A stretch of 28,813 nucleotides of DNA from a virus. The position numbers were made by a program, and so were the translations under genes. Positions 17,143 through 24,734 of this stretch are shown here, piece after piece. The stretch spans positions 1-28,813 of the IMG/VR virus record IMGVR_UViG_3300021961_000453; one strand, 5' to 3'. Each line of letters begins with the position of its first letter. Within the stretch, counting starts at the first letter, position 1. Under the pieces are notes generated by a model. That model did not search any database and was not told the origin of the DNA. It worked only from the letters and a program-made list of their open reading frames with translations.

Positions 17143-17359
17143 TCAGGCTCTCCTTAGCCATCTGCCGTAGATGACCAATGCAGAAATCGGTTCCCTTCGC
17201 TCGTGCTCCCTGACAGGTCTCGCCATTAGCCCGACAGCGGGTATGCCCCTCAAAGGGCATACCGCCAGCGGGCGCTTGACGAGCATCAGCAGTAGCGTAG
17301 GGACGCGAGCCACGCGACGCGGACTCGCCGTAATATGAATAAACAGGTACTCCAGCCAT
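17129..17359 (-). CDS. Small putative zinc-binding protein
   Basis: A 76-residue protein. The first 35 residues are Gly/Ser/Ala-rich and flexible. The C-terminal half has Cys and His in the order CRANGETC, GTDFCIGHLR, giving a possible C-C-C-H zinc site. Such small C..C...C..H proteins are found near head-tail genes in many phages of environmental origin, with unknown role. The likely start is ATG 17359, with a GTG three bases upstream; the ribosome site is weak. It overlaps the adaptor gene by 14 bases. It could be a virion cofactor or a DNA-binding peptide. Confidence 0.6.
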   Translation of the reverse strand: MAGVPVYSYYGESASRGSRPYATADARQAPAGGMPFEGHTRCRANGETCQGARAKGTDFCIGHLRQMAKESLNESR

Positions 17360-17377
17360 CACTAGATGGCGGAATCG

Positions 17378-17572
17378 TTACTTCTTCTTGGAAGGCTTAT
17401 AGGGAAGCGTCACCATTCTGCCGCTCCCAGCAGGCGGGGTTGGCATCTTGCCAAACCCAACATTGATGCCACGAGCCTGACTGGCTGCACCCTTCTTAGT
17501 CGGAGGCTTCTTGCCTCCACCAACAGGGGGACGAGGCGTACGATTATCTGTCGTGATACGACGACTAGCCAT
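17378..17572 (-). CDS. Small basic protein (64 aa)
   Basis: A 64-residue, Lys/Arg/Pro/Gly-rich protein (MASRRITTDNRTPRPPVGGG at the start, LPYKPSKKK at the end) that looks disordered. Its ATG overlaps the stop of the preceding basic gene (TAATG). A similar Lys-rich tail occurs in that neighbour, so the two may be an old duplication or may act alike. Possible roles are DNA condensation in the head or a virion glue; none is shown. Confidence 0.55.
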   Translation of the reverse strand: MASRRITTDNRTPRPPVGGGKKPPTKKGAASQARGINVGFGKMPTPPAGSGRMVTLPYKPSKKK

Positions 17573-17763
17573 TACTTCTTACCTTTCTTAGTGGACTTCT
17601 TCATTGGAGGACGGATGTAGTCACTGGAAGACTTAGCACGCCGAGTCACGCCAGCCCCCGGATTGCCGACAACTTCTTCCTTGCCGTAACGCTCACGGTA
17701 GCGTCCACCTTCCTTCAGATACGGTGGGCGCGGGGGTTGAACCTTCTTCTTGGCTGCCATCAT
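17572..17763 (-). CDS. Small basic protein (63 aa)
   Basis: A 63-residue, very basic protein with an N-terminal MMAAKKKVQPPRPPYLKEGG segment and a Lys-rich end (PPMKKSTKKGKK). It is the first gene after the capsid terminator, so it opens the portion of the operon that is read only after partial termination. It is coupled to the following basic gene by a TAATG overlap. Function is unknown; nucleic-acid binding is plausible from its charge. Confidence 0.55.
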   Translation of the reverse strand: MMAAKKKVQPPRPPYLKEGGRYRERYGKEEVVGNPGAGVTRRAKSSSDYIRPPMKKSTKKGKK

Positions 17764-17810
17764 AATCCTTCCGTAGGCATCTACCTATAAGCAGTTCGTT
17801 ACAAAGCAAA

Positions 17811-17840
17811 TGGCCCGCCTGTCCAAAGACAAGCGGGCCA
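17811..17840 (-). terminator. Hairpin terminator after the major capsid gene
   Basis: Just downstream of the capsid stop (about 17-47 bases) lies an inverted repeat: TGGCCCGC pairs with GCGGGCCA (8 bp), then a single C-A mismatch and four more pairs around a CAAA loop. On the leftward transcript it is followed by TTTGCTTTG, a modest U-rich tract. This is the expected form of a partial rho-independent terminator, which would raise capsid mRNA relative to the tail genes downstream. Confidence 0.75.
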
Positions 17841-17857
17841 CCTGCGACTAGCAGGAA

Positions 17858-18799
17858 TCAGGCGGTCTTAGCCGTCAACTTGCCCTGCTTCTTGGCGTTA
17901 CGCACAGTCAGGTTGCCGTAGCACATGATGAGCGCGTAGCGGGCATCCATGTTCTCAGGGCGGACGAAATCCGTCTGAGCGAACCACTTGCCCGAGTGAC
18001 CCACGAGGGTGAGGTACTTGCTGTTAAGGAAGTACACAACACCAGCGGTGCAGTGGGTGTCGTAGGCCACGGGAGCAGCCTTGAACAGGAGGTTCTGGAA
18101 GCCAGCGTCAGCCGTCTTCGTGTCGGTGTAGCGCAACTGCGGCTGGAGCAGCGACTCATACTTCTCAAAGAGAGTCTGGGTCGTGAGCACCATGTCGGGA
18201 TGGTCGTTACCAACCGACACCGTGTTGTACGCGGTGGTCATCTGGGCGAGAGTAAGAGCACCAGCGGTGTTCTCCTCATACGACTGCCAGAACTCGTTAC
18301 CAGCGGTCGCGCGGTTGATACCGCCGACCGTTCCCGAAGCCTCAACGAGGTTTCCGAGACCGTTCCAGTTCTTGCCCGAGTTGCCCGTGCCGTCACCGAA
18401 GAACATCTGGTTGAAGCCTTCCTTCATGGACTCTTCAGCCTGCATCACCTTAGCCTCAAGGAGGTTCAGGATAGCCTGCTCGCCATTGTTCTTGGCTTCT
18501 TCAATGCCCGAGATGGCGATAGAAACAGCGTACTGCTTCCAATCGTACTCAGCAGCCGAAATGCCTTCCTGAGCGGTCAGCGACAAGGTGTCGTAGCCCG
18601 AGTACGAAGCAACAGTGCTGTTGGTTCCGTAGATGAGCGGCTCAACAATCTTCGTGCCACCGTCAAGCATCCGAATGCGACCCTTGTCCATAAGGAAGTA
18701 GGTCAGCGGACGAGCCGTGAACACGTTGTCAGTGAGTTGCTTGCGATAGTTCGCAAGGGTAGTTGAAAGCAATGCGTCAAAGTTAGCGTTGCCTGCCAT
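17858..18799 (-). CDS. Major capsid protein
   Basis: A 313-residue HK97-fold-type capsid protein beginning MAGNANFDALLSTTLANYRK. The N-arm is followed by a segment with KIVEPLIYGTNSTVASYSGY, an acidic/helical spine-like region (SGIEEAKNNGEQAILNLLEA, about 97-116), MFFGDGTG, then a C-terminal P-domain-like half with DHPDMVLTTQTLFEKYESLL and a final ALIMCYGNLTV strand. Length and pattern fit small phage capsid subunits. It is encoded directly after scaffold and before a terminator hairpin, the standard arrangement. AAAGGT lies before the ATG. No protease is seen, and the separate scaffold argues that the capsid protein is not cleaved. Confidence 0.92.
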   Translation of the reverse strand: MAGNANFDALLSTTLANYRKQLTDNVFTARPLTYFLMDKGRIRMLDGGTKIVEPLIYGTNSTVASYSGYDTLSLTAQEGISAAEYDWKQYAVSIAISGIEEAKNNGEQAILNLLEAKVMQAEESMKEGFNQMFFGDGTGNSGKNWNGLGNLVEASGTVGGINRATAGNEFWQSYEENTAGALTLAQMTTAYNTVSVGNDHPDMVLTTQTLFEKYESLLQPQLRYTDTKTADAGFQNLLFKAAPVAYDTHCTAGVVYFLNSKYLTLVGHSGKWFAQTDFVRPENMDARYALIMCYGNLTVRNAKKQGKLTAKTA

Positions 18800-18817
18800 G
18801 ATAGTTACCTTTCGTTG

Positions 18818-19612
18818 TTAGGAGATGCCGTAGGAACGCTTCGCGGCGTTCCACGCATCAGAAATTGAACGGATTGGGCCAGATTCTTCCGTGCCGCCCT
18901 TAGCAGATGAACCTCCAGAAACGGCGCTAGCAGCCTTCTTGGATTCAATAACTGCTTTCTCCTGAGCGACTTTGTCGGCTGCAACCTTCTTGGCGGCTTC
19001 AGCCTTCGCTGCCACTCTGTCAAAAGCAATCTGCTTATAGACAGCCTCAAGGTTATTAGTGCCTTGCGCCAATGCCGCAGACACCACTTCCTGAGGGTCA
19101 AAATCCTCCCCATATTTGGTTTGCAACGACTGGATACTACGCTCCAACTCGGCATAAGCCTGCTGCTCCTCAAACGCCCGAATACGTTTATCCAACTCGG
19201 ACATTTTAGATTCAACAGGGTCAGACCAAGTCTCTTCCAAAACACTATAATCATCGGCGATACGCTGCGCTTCTGCACGAGAAACCCCGTAATGCTGAGA
19301 TAGCAAGTCAATTGTCTGAGACGGATTGTTCTCCAAAGCCATGCGAATCGCATTAGCCCACTGGAGTTCCTGTCGCTGCTGAGCCAGTTCCTGCGTCTTG
19401 CGGGTATAATCCGCATGCCGACTGTAACCAGCCACCGCCTCCGAGAGTGGAACCCTTACATCCTCACCGTCTACCTTCACTGTCACATAGTGGTCAGCGA
19501 ACTCGTCAATGTTCAGTTCGGGGATATCAGCCTCGGGGGCTTCACCGTCCACCTCTGCGACTTGTCCGTCAACAACGGGGTCAATTTCGGGGACTTCTTG
19601 TATGTCACTCAC
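18818..19612 (-). CDS. Capsid scaffolding protein
   Basis: A 264-residue, acidic, helical protein. The N-terminal 60 residues are Glu/Asp/Pro-rich. Then comes VTVKVDGEDVRVPLSEAVAG followed by YSRHADYTRKTQEL, a pattern common to phage scaffolds. A long coiled coil runs from about 70 to 230, ending with a basic tail (WNAAKRSYGIS) that would bind the capsid protein. It starts with GTG 19612 behind AGGAGT. It directly precedes the capsid gene and follows portal, as in many podoviruses. It probably directs procapsid assembly and leaves before DNA packaging. Confidence 0.85.
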   Translation of the reverse strand: MSDIQEVPEIDPVVDGQVAEVDGEAPEADIPELNIDEFADHYVTVKVDGEDVRVPLSEAVAGYSRHADYTRKTQELAQQRQELQWANAIRMALENNPSQTIDLLSQHYGVSRAEAQRIADDYSVLEETWSDPVESKMSELDKRIRAFEEQQAYAELERSIQSLQTKYGEDFDPQEVVSAALAQGTNNLEAVYKQIAFDRVAAKAEAAKKVAADKVAQEKAVIESKKAASAVSGGSSAKGGTEESGPIRSISDAWNAAKRSYGIS

Positions 19613-19650
19613 TTTTACTCCTAGAGTCCATAGCAGGTTGCTCTATATAT

Positions 19651-19675
19651 TGATATCAGGCGTTACCTGATATCA
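19651..19675 (-). promoter_or_regulatory. Perfect palindromic hairpin between portal and scaffold
   Basis: TGATATCAGG and CCTGATATCA form a perfect 10-bp inverted repeat around a five-base loop, and the stem includes the portal stop codon. On the leftward strand it is followed by an AT-rich stretch with TATATAG rather than a clean U-run. It may be an mRNA-processing or stabilising hairpin, an attenuator, or an operator, setting scaffold and capsid expression apart from portal. The structure is seen; the role is inferred. Confidence 0.6.
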
Positions 19676-21496
19676 AAGATTCGGTAGCCCAATACCCAGC
19701 CGCGACGACAAAGCGGCAAGCACAGCGGGGTCAACCCCACTCAACTCATTGGGATTAGCGGCGGGCGGGGCAATGATGTCAGGTGACGGCATCGGGCTGC
19801 CAGCAGCACCCATCATCTCGGGTGGCATCCCAGCAGGGCCAGCACCCATCTCGGGCGGAACGCCAGCCGCACCAGCCTCAGGCATGGGCGGCGGCGGAGC
19901 CTGCAAGAACTCGTCAGGGTTCTTGACACCGAAACCAAACTGGAGAACATGAGCAGCCAACTGCTGCATGTTCACAATGCCAGCACCAGCAAACGGAGCC
20001 ATAGCATCCACCATCTGAAGCGCCATCTGGCGTCGGAACGACTCGTTCACTGGAGCGGTAGAGCCAGCCTCAACCTCAAAGTCAAACTGGCCTGCGATAT
20101 AATCGCGGTCAAACGTGACCCACATCGGCTCACCATCACGCCCCACCACACGGGCTACTTGCTCGCCAGTCAAATACTGCTGAGCCAACGCCACCAGACG
20201 CTCGGCCACATTAGCGATAACAACCTCAATAGTAGCCAACTTGTCCGCCGCACGAGCGTTAGCGGCATCCTGCATGATGGCTGCCTCTGTTGCCGTACGA
20301 CGAATCTCAGGTAGACCGCCACGCTGATATTCGGTCACACCCGAAATCTGTTCCACGTCAGCCTGAATCATATTAGACTGGTTGTAGAACTCGGGTGGCG
20401 TGATGACCGCAGGAAACGGAGCCACAACATTGCCAAGGTTCTCATCGGAAGCAACAGGAACCATCACGTTGTCGTAATCGGACTCCAACGCACTGCGACC
20501 ATCAGCATCAAATGCAGACTCCTTGAACAGGTACTTGCGCGAGAACCGCTTACGGTGATTCATCATCTGCGTACGAGTTTCATTCAACTCGCGCTGCAGA
20601 GGCTCAATCGCCTCAAGGTCACCCATCGGATAGAAGTAGTCGGGGATGTCGTAGTTGCGGAGCATCACAAACGGATGACCGAACGCATACGGCATCTTCG
20701 TCGGCTTAATCAGGAACTGGTCTCCACCCTCTGCGAAAACGGCCATACGGCCATTTCGCAAATCGTAGAATTCCCAAATGTCCGAATACTGCATGGACTC
20801 ATCCCAAGTCCTACGGTCAGACGGGTCATCAACATGGCGGGTTACACTCGTTGGCGACACGTTCTCGCGTGCCGCCTTGTTGTACCGCTTGTCCGCCTTA
20901 ATCTCTTTGATGGGACGGCGGATACGCTGAGCAATCCACTTGATGTCACTTTCTGCTGTCCCATCGGGGTCAACATAAACATCAAACGGCGACACGCGCT
21001 CAACGAACGGCCTGTCCTCACGAACAATGATGGTCGGTGTAATCAGATTGTTTTCATCAACAGTTGACACATCGTCACTGTCGCCAATCTGTTCCTCTTC
21101 AACATAACGATAGCCGACCTTCAACCACGCATGGCCAACAACAAGGAAGTCCTTAACAGCCCGACGAAACTCGGGCTTCACCTTGTAGTGCTTCCACCAG
21201 TAGTTAACAATAGCCTCAGTAATGATTGCACGCGGCGCGTCCTCAGGACGGCGCGCGTTAACAGCAATCTTCGGATAGTTCACCGACACACTCGGGCTAA
21301 TCACGTTCACCGTAGAGAACGCAATATTCACCAGCAGACGGTCTTCATCTGTTGCATACTCGTAGTGCCGTCCACGATACATGTCAATAAGGCGACGCCA
21401 AGTATCGTCGTAGCCTTCTTCACGCCGCCAACGCTTAGACTTGGCGACGTGCTGCTTGTAGCGTGCGAGAATCTCGCTATTAGGAGTCCGAGCCAT
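19673..21496 (-). CDS. Portal protein
   Basis: A 607-residue portal subunit. From ATG 21496 it begins MARTPNSEILARYKQHVAKS. It has the typical portal order: N-terminal helices, a WKHYKVKPEFRRAVKDFLVV clip-wing region, DVYVDPDGTAESDIKWIAQR, LEAIEPLQRELNETRTQMMN and a stem/crown region with EQISGVTEYQRGGLPEIRRTATEAA split over the junction. The C-terminal 60 residues are Pro/Gly/Ala/Met-rich and probably disordered. It forms the dodecameric ring through which DNA is packed and ejected, and binds the adaptor. I use 21496 because the in-frame upstream Met at 21544 lies inside the holin-like gene. The stop is within the palindrome at 19651-19675. Confidence 0.95.
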   Translation of the reverse strand: MARTPNSEILARYKQHVAKSKRWRREEGYDDTWRRLIDMYRGRHYEYATDEDRLLVNIAFSTVNVISPSVSVNYPKIAVNARRPEDAPRAIITEAIVNYWWKHYKVKPEFRRAVKDFLVVGHAWLKVGYRYVEEEQIGDSDDVSTVDENNLITPTIIVREDRPFVERVSPFDVYVDPDGTAESDIKWIAQRIRRPIKEIKADKRYNKAARENVSPTSVTRHVDDPSDRRTWDESMQYSDIWEFYDLRNGRMAVFAEGGDQFLIKPTKMPYAFGHPFVMLRNYDIPDYFYPMGDLEAIEPLQRELNETRTQMMNHRKRFSRKYLFKESAFDADGRSALESDYDNVMVPVASDENLGNVVAPFPAVITPPEFYNQSNMIQADVEQISGVTEYQRGGLPEIRRTATEAAIMQDAANARAADKLATIEVVIANVAERLVALAQQYLTGEQVARVVGRDGEPMWVTFDRDYIAGQFDFEVEAGSTAPVNESFRRQMALQMVDAMAPFAGAGIVNMQQLAAHVLQFGFGVKNPDEFLQAPPPPMPEAGAAGVPPEMGAGPAGMPPEMMGAAGSPMPSPDIIAPPAANPNELSGVDPAVLAALSSRLGIGLPNL

Positions 21497-21677
21497 CACT
21501 GTTCCAAACCTGAGCCGAACGGCCCAACCAGTTCCATACCGCAATCAGACCAGCAATACCCGCGGCCTTCACAAACGAAATATTGAACACTGCCGCTGTC
21601 GCAGGCGAAGCGGTAGCACCAGCAATAAAGGTGGCAACAGCCCGCTTGAAAGCATCCTTATAACCCACGTCAATCAT
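21480..21677 (-). CDS. Holin-like membrane protein
   Basis: A 65-residue protein with two hydrophobic segments (about 10-30 and 32-52), starting MIDVGYKDAFKRAVATFIAG and containing FVKAAGIAGLIAVWNWL, with a short charged tail. This matches the pattern of small two-span holins in actinobacteriophages (FxRAV-TF...KAA..AG..A). ATG 21677 is preceded by AGAAGG; the longer in-frame version from 21800 would overlap the neighbour in another frame. It would open the inner membrane for the endolysin, which is encoded 16 kb away at 4779. It overlaps the portal start by 17 bases. Confidence 0.65.
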   Translation of the reverse strand: MIDVGYKDAFKRAVATFIAGATASPATAAVFNISFVKAAGIAGLIAVWNWLGRSAQVWNSDGSDS

Positions 21678-21864
21678 CCTTCTGGCCAATATGCCACTCA
21701 ATATGACCGTGCAAACGGTCATCAACCTTGTCAATCTTTTTCTCAATACTCTTGAGAACCTGCATGTTCTGACCATGCTGTTCGGTATTCCGCTTGTCAA
21801 AGCGGTGCAACCCCCACATCAAAGGGCCACCAATAAGCGCCACGACAATCGGAACCCACCACAT
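21670..21864 (-). CDS. Small membrane protein with coiled-coil tail
   Basis: A 64-residue protein with one N-terminal membrane span (MWWVPIVVALIGGPLMWGL) followed by a basic patch and a heptad-like helix with IEKKIDKVDDRLHGHIEWHI. The final HxxWH pattern resembles the DUF2746-type membrane proteins of actinobacteriophages, often located beside the holin. It may act as a second holin, an antiholin or a host-envelope factor. Its end overlaps the holin-like gene by 8 bases, so the two are probably made in a fixed ratio. Confidence 0.6.
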   Translation of the reverse strand: MWWVPIVVALIGGPLMWGLHRFDKRNTEQHGQNMQVLKSIEKKIDKVDDRLHGHIEWHIGQKDD

Positions 21865-21870
21865 GTCAAA

Positions 21871-22104
21871 TCACACCCACCGCGACCCGACAGGTTCAGC
21901 CTTAATCCCAGCATCAGCAGCCTGCTTCTCCTGCAGGCGCTGCCGCTCCACAATGGTGGGGCCATGGAAATCTTGTTTGCCATGGGTAAATCCAAGGCGA
22001 ATGCCCTGCAAATGGCATTTAAAGCACAATGCGCCACGCCGAGGCATGACATCAAACGTGAACAAGTTGCCGCATTCCTGACAGTTAATCGCACCCATCA
22101 CCAT
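21871..22104 (-). CDS. Small zinc-ribbon protein
   Basis: A 77-residue protein with two CxxC pairs (CQEC at residues 8-11 and CFKC at 27-30), enough for one zinc ribbon, followed by LGFTHGKQDFHGPTIVERQR and a charged tail. The zinc site and conserved HG/FHG motifs suggest a compact nucleic-acid or protein-binding module. It lies between terminase large subunit and the membrane proteins, six bases from its downstream neighbour. A competing frame (21819-22094) lacks a zinc motif and is a shadow. The function is unknown. Confidence 0.65.
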   Translation of the reverse strand: MVMGAINCQECGNLFTFDVMPRRGALCFKCHLQGIRLGFTHGKQDFHGPTIVERQRLQEKQAADAGIKAEPVGSRWV

Positions 22105-22116
22105 TAAACCCCTGCG

Positions 22117-23709
22117 TTACCTCTCGCCACGGACATTATATGCCCCAATAGGAACACGTTTAAATGGTGCTTCTTCGCTAATAATGAACTTTTCAAACCA
22201 ACCAAGACTGTAAGCGGGCGGGGGTGCGTCCACCCGATACTCGGGCAGCCATACATACTTCATCATCTGCCACCCAATAGCCAGCGACATGACACGGTCG
22301 TCATGCGGAGAACCATTCATACGCCCGTTCGCATTGCGAACAAACGTAATCAACTCCTGAATTGTATGGTCATCCGACAGGGCAATATCCCCATCTCGGA
22401 TAGCAGCAGCCAACTCGTCAATCGCCAGCGGCTTCGTCGCTGTCGTCGTACGCCAACCAAGAATCTCTGTAGCCTCAGGGTTCCGCTGCTGCAAACGACG
22501 GGTGCGGTAGAGGTTCTTGTAGCCATACCGTTGAAGAGCCTTCAATGTGGTCAGACCATGGTTGTTGTTCTCAACACCGAGTAGTGCGCCGTTGTACCAG
22601 AAACCTATTTCGGCGAGAAGGTCGCCGAAAAGGTCAGGCTCAATATGACCATGCCAATGCGCAACTACTTTGTGCGATTGTGCTTCAATTACATGGGCAG
22701 AAGAATAGTCGCCATACGACAAACCCTCAGCAACGTCAGCGCCAATCACATACACAGCATCAGGGCGAGGACGCTCATAAACAGCGAACTCGCCATCAGG
22801 AGTTATCCTCAACTCAATATTCTTCTTGCTGAGCACATGCACATAACCCCGCTCAGGATGCTCAACCTGCAAAGCACGTAGAGCATCCACATCAAACACG
22901 GGGTTACCCGACTTGATGAACGCTTCCTCGGGGCTACGCGGATATTCCTGATGCAACTGCCATGAAGGCATAGATTTCTCTTTAGCCTCATACCAGTCGT
23001 CGTCACGGTCGCCAGCCGACCACGGCCAGAAAATACCCTTAAAGTTGTTCGTTCCAGTTTGCGACCCAGTCCATAGATGATGAAAGAAGTTGCCCGAACC
23101 GTTCGCCGTACTCAAACAAATAACACGACCACCAACGTCAGCAATAGGCTCAATAGAAGCCCACGCCTCTTCGCTATTCGGCAAGAACGCCATCTCATCC
23201 ACAATCACCAAATACACCGACTCACCACGAGCAGGGTCATTGCCAGACGGCAACGACTCAATAGCCGACTCGTTAGCAAACGTCATCTTCAACTGGTTAT
23301 CCGAAGTTAACTGAGGGCCACGTTGCTTCATCCACTGCGGAAGAAACTTGTAGCCATACTTGGACTTCTGCAACAACTTCGCTGCTTCACGCTCCGTGCG
23401 TGAAAGCATGACGATGAACCTATCGGGCCAGAAGAACCCAAGCCAGAAAGCGTAGGCGGCAGCCAGAGTGGAGAAACCAATCTGACGTGCCTTCAGAACC
23501 ACGCTATAACGGTTGGACATCCAAGCACGAATAGTTTCTGTCTGCGCTTCACGCAACTCAAATAGAATACGTCCACGTTCTGGATGTTTAATCGCCCAGT
23601 AGTTCTCACAGAAGTAAGCAAACGCGCTTACAAGTTCGTCAATACTGGCGTCGGAAGGGCCGCGACAAGCGCGCCATTCCTTCTCGTTGAGAAGTTCAGA
23701 TAAATCCAT
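22117..23709 (-). CDS. terL: Terminase large subunit
   Basis: A 530-residue packaging motor with both domains intact. The ATPase has a Walker A-like LKARQIGFST (72-81), Walker B YLVIVDEMAF with Asp171/Glu172, and the coupling motif STANGSGNFF (200-209). The RNase H-like nuclease has Asp325 in GADVAEG, Glu380 in GVENNNHG, and Asp470/Asp471 in GSPHDDRVMS. It pumps DNA through the portal and cuts concatemers. It follows the repeat protein gene by one base and is separated from the small subunit by the tail-fibre block, an uncommon order. Confidence 0.97.
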   Translation of the reverse strand: MDLSELLNEKEWRACRGPSDASIDELVSAFAYFCENYWAIKHPERGRILFELREAQTETIRAWMSNRYSVVLKARQIGFSTLAAAYAFWLGFFWPDRFIVMLSRTEREAAKLLQKSKYGYKFLPQWMKQRGPQLTSDNQLKMTFANESAIESLPSGNDPARGESVYLVIVDEMAFLPNSEEAWASIEPIADVGGRVICLSTANGSGNFFHHLWTGSQTGTNNFKGIFWPWSAGDRDDDWYEAKEKSMPSWQLHQEYPRSPEEAFIKSGNPVFDVDALRALQVEHPERGYVHVLSKKNIELRITPDGEFAVYERPRPDAVYVIGADVAEGLSYGDYSSAHVIEAQSHKVVAHWHGHIEPDLFGDLLAEIGFWYNGALLGVENNNHGLTTLKALQRYGYKNLYRTRRLQQRNPEATEILGWRTTTATKPLAIDELAAAIRDGDIALSDDHTIQELITFVRNANGRMNGSPHDDRVMSLAIGWQMMKYVWLPEYRVDAPPPAYSLGWFEKFIISEEAPFKRVPIGAYNVRGER

Positions 23710-23710
23710 T

Positions 23711-24526
23711 TTAGTTCTGTCTAAGCCAAATCTTATCCTTGGGCGGATAGCCCACTGGAACGATACGCCTCATCATGATTGTGCTATCCAAACCTTGCCC
23801 GCCATTTACCCAAAGAGCAACATCCACGCCACCAGCACCATCGCCAGATGCGGAACGCTCTATCAGTTTCCCGCTGACAACATCAGAAGTGCCGCTACCG
23901 CTAGAAGTTGCGTCACGGTAAACCGTGCGCAACTGAACAACAATAGAAGAACCAGTGCCAAATGAACTGGCCGTAACTACTGCGATGCGAACGCCCGTGG
24001 CGGACGAAGAACCAGTGCCACTGCCAGAAGCAGAAGCAATAGTTAACTTCAGTCCACTAGCACTAGCAGTACCAGCGCCAGAACCAGTGGCGGAACGAAT
24101 AGAAACAACAATCCGTGTCGCTGCACTGGAACCAGTACCGCTAGCGGAAGCATCAACAATTGCGGTACGTAGACCAGTTGCTGTTGAGGAGCCAGTGCCA
24201 GAACCAGATGCTGATTCTAGATGGGACACAGCACCGTCAGCGGTGCTTGTTCCTTGCCCACTCGCCGTTGCGGTACGCAACCTAGTGATTAGACCAGAAG
24301 CGGAAGACGTTCCAGCGCCAGAAGCGGTCGCTGTAGCGACGACAGTGCGAAGACCTGAGGCGGTTTCTGTTCCCGTGCCACTGCCAGAGGCATCGCGGAG
24401 TTTGGTTACAACTCCCGTTGCCGACTGGGTTCCTGCGCCACTGCCCGTAGCAGTGCGCAATGGCATACCCTCATACGTGAACGATGTGTTCTCGTATAGT
24501 TCTAAGGAATCGTATAATGCCGCCAT
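23711..24526 (-). CDS. Tail-region protein of eleven tandem 20-residue repeats
   Basis: A 271-residue protein. Residues 21-240 are eleven consecutive repeats of exactly 20 residues with no insertion or deletion. The consensus is roughly L-R-x-A-[ST]-[GA]-S-G-[TA]-G-[TS]-x-[ST]-A-[ST]-G-[LV]-x-x, with Gly at 30, 50, 70 and so on to 230. Regular Ser/Thr/Gly turns and alternating small hydrophobics suggest a beta-solenoid with one 20-residue coil per turn. The first 20 residues and the last 30 (IVPVGYPPKDKIWLRQN) are non-repetitive caps. It lies in the fibre block, so a fibre shaft, decoration or host-surface binding protein is likely. AGGAAT lies before the ATG. I know of no named family. Confidence 0.7.
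   Translation of the reverse strand: MAALYDSLELYENTSFTYEGMPLRTATGSGAGTQSATGVVTKLRDASGSGTGTETASGLRTVVATATASGAGTSSASGLITRLRTATASGQGTSTADGAVSHLESASGSGTGSSTATGLRTAIVDASASGTGSSAATRIVVSIRSATGSGAGTASASGLKLTIASASGSGTGSSSATGVRIAVVTASSFGTGSSIVVQLRTVYRDATSSGSGTSDVVSGKLIERSASGDGAGGVDVALWVNGGQGLDSTIMMRRIVPVGYPPKDKIWLRQN
23807..24466 (-). repeat. Eleven 60-bp coding repeats (20-residue period)
   Basis: The codons for residues 21-240 of the repeat protein form eleven units of 60 bases in perfect register. Units share protein sense (GSGTGSS/GAGT cores) but have diverged at synonymous and many other positions, so this is an old array kept by protein structure rather than a fresh DNA expansion. Similar units could still recombine and change the array length. 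Confidence 0.8.
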
Positions 24527-24527
24527 G

Positions 24528-24734
24528 TTAGATTCCTAGCGGTAGAGACTCCTGAGTGCCGAACAAATCATATTTGACAATGATTTCTTCAGCCCATGCA
24601 CGCGCGCCTTCTTCGTTGTCCCACGGTCCAGGCCAGTCGATGAGTTTGTCGTTGTTGTAGACATTGACATAAAAGGTATCGGTAACTTCTGCCCGATATG
24701 GACCGCTAACGAACGAATGAATAATCATGTTCAT
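24528..24734 (-). CDS. Small hypothetical protein
   Basis: A 68-residue protein from ATG 24734, which overlaps the stop of the upstream gene (ATGA). The sequence has a strand-rich first half (GPYRAEVTDTFYVNVYNNDK) and a helical second half (NEEGARAWAEEIIVKYDLFG). This looks like a small alpha/beta domain with conserved Trp residues (WPGPWDNEEGARAWAEE). A longer frame from 24818 would lie inside the neighbouring gene. It sits between tail propeller genes and the repeat protein; the role is unknown, possibly a fibre chaperone. Confidence 0.55.
   Translation of the reverse strand: MNMIIHSFVSGPYRAEVTDTFYVNVYNNDKLIDWPGPWDNEEGARAWAEEIIVKYDLFGTQESLPLGI

Noticed and set aside
16501-17157. Rightward frame of 218 codons
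   Set aside because: Antisense to the adaptor gene; Arg/His/Ile-rich shadow.
17996-18766. Rightward frame of 256 codons
   Set aside because: Antisense to the major capsid gene, which has clear homology and context.
18805-19416. Leftward 203-codon frame overlapping the scaffold gene
   Set aside because: Alternate frame of the scaffold; Leu/Arg/Ser-rich with no domain.
21819-22094. Leftward 91-codon frame over the zinc-ribbon gene
   Set aside because: The competing frame at 21871-22104 has two CxxC motifs and fits neighbour spacing better.
23955-24539. Rightward frame of 194 codons rich in Pro, Val and Glu
   Set aside because: It is the antisense reading of the 20-residue repeat gene; its own periodicity is only the mirror of those repeats.
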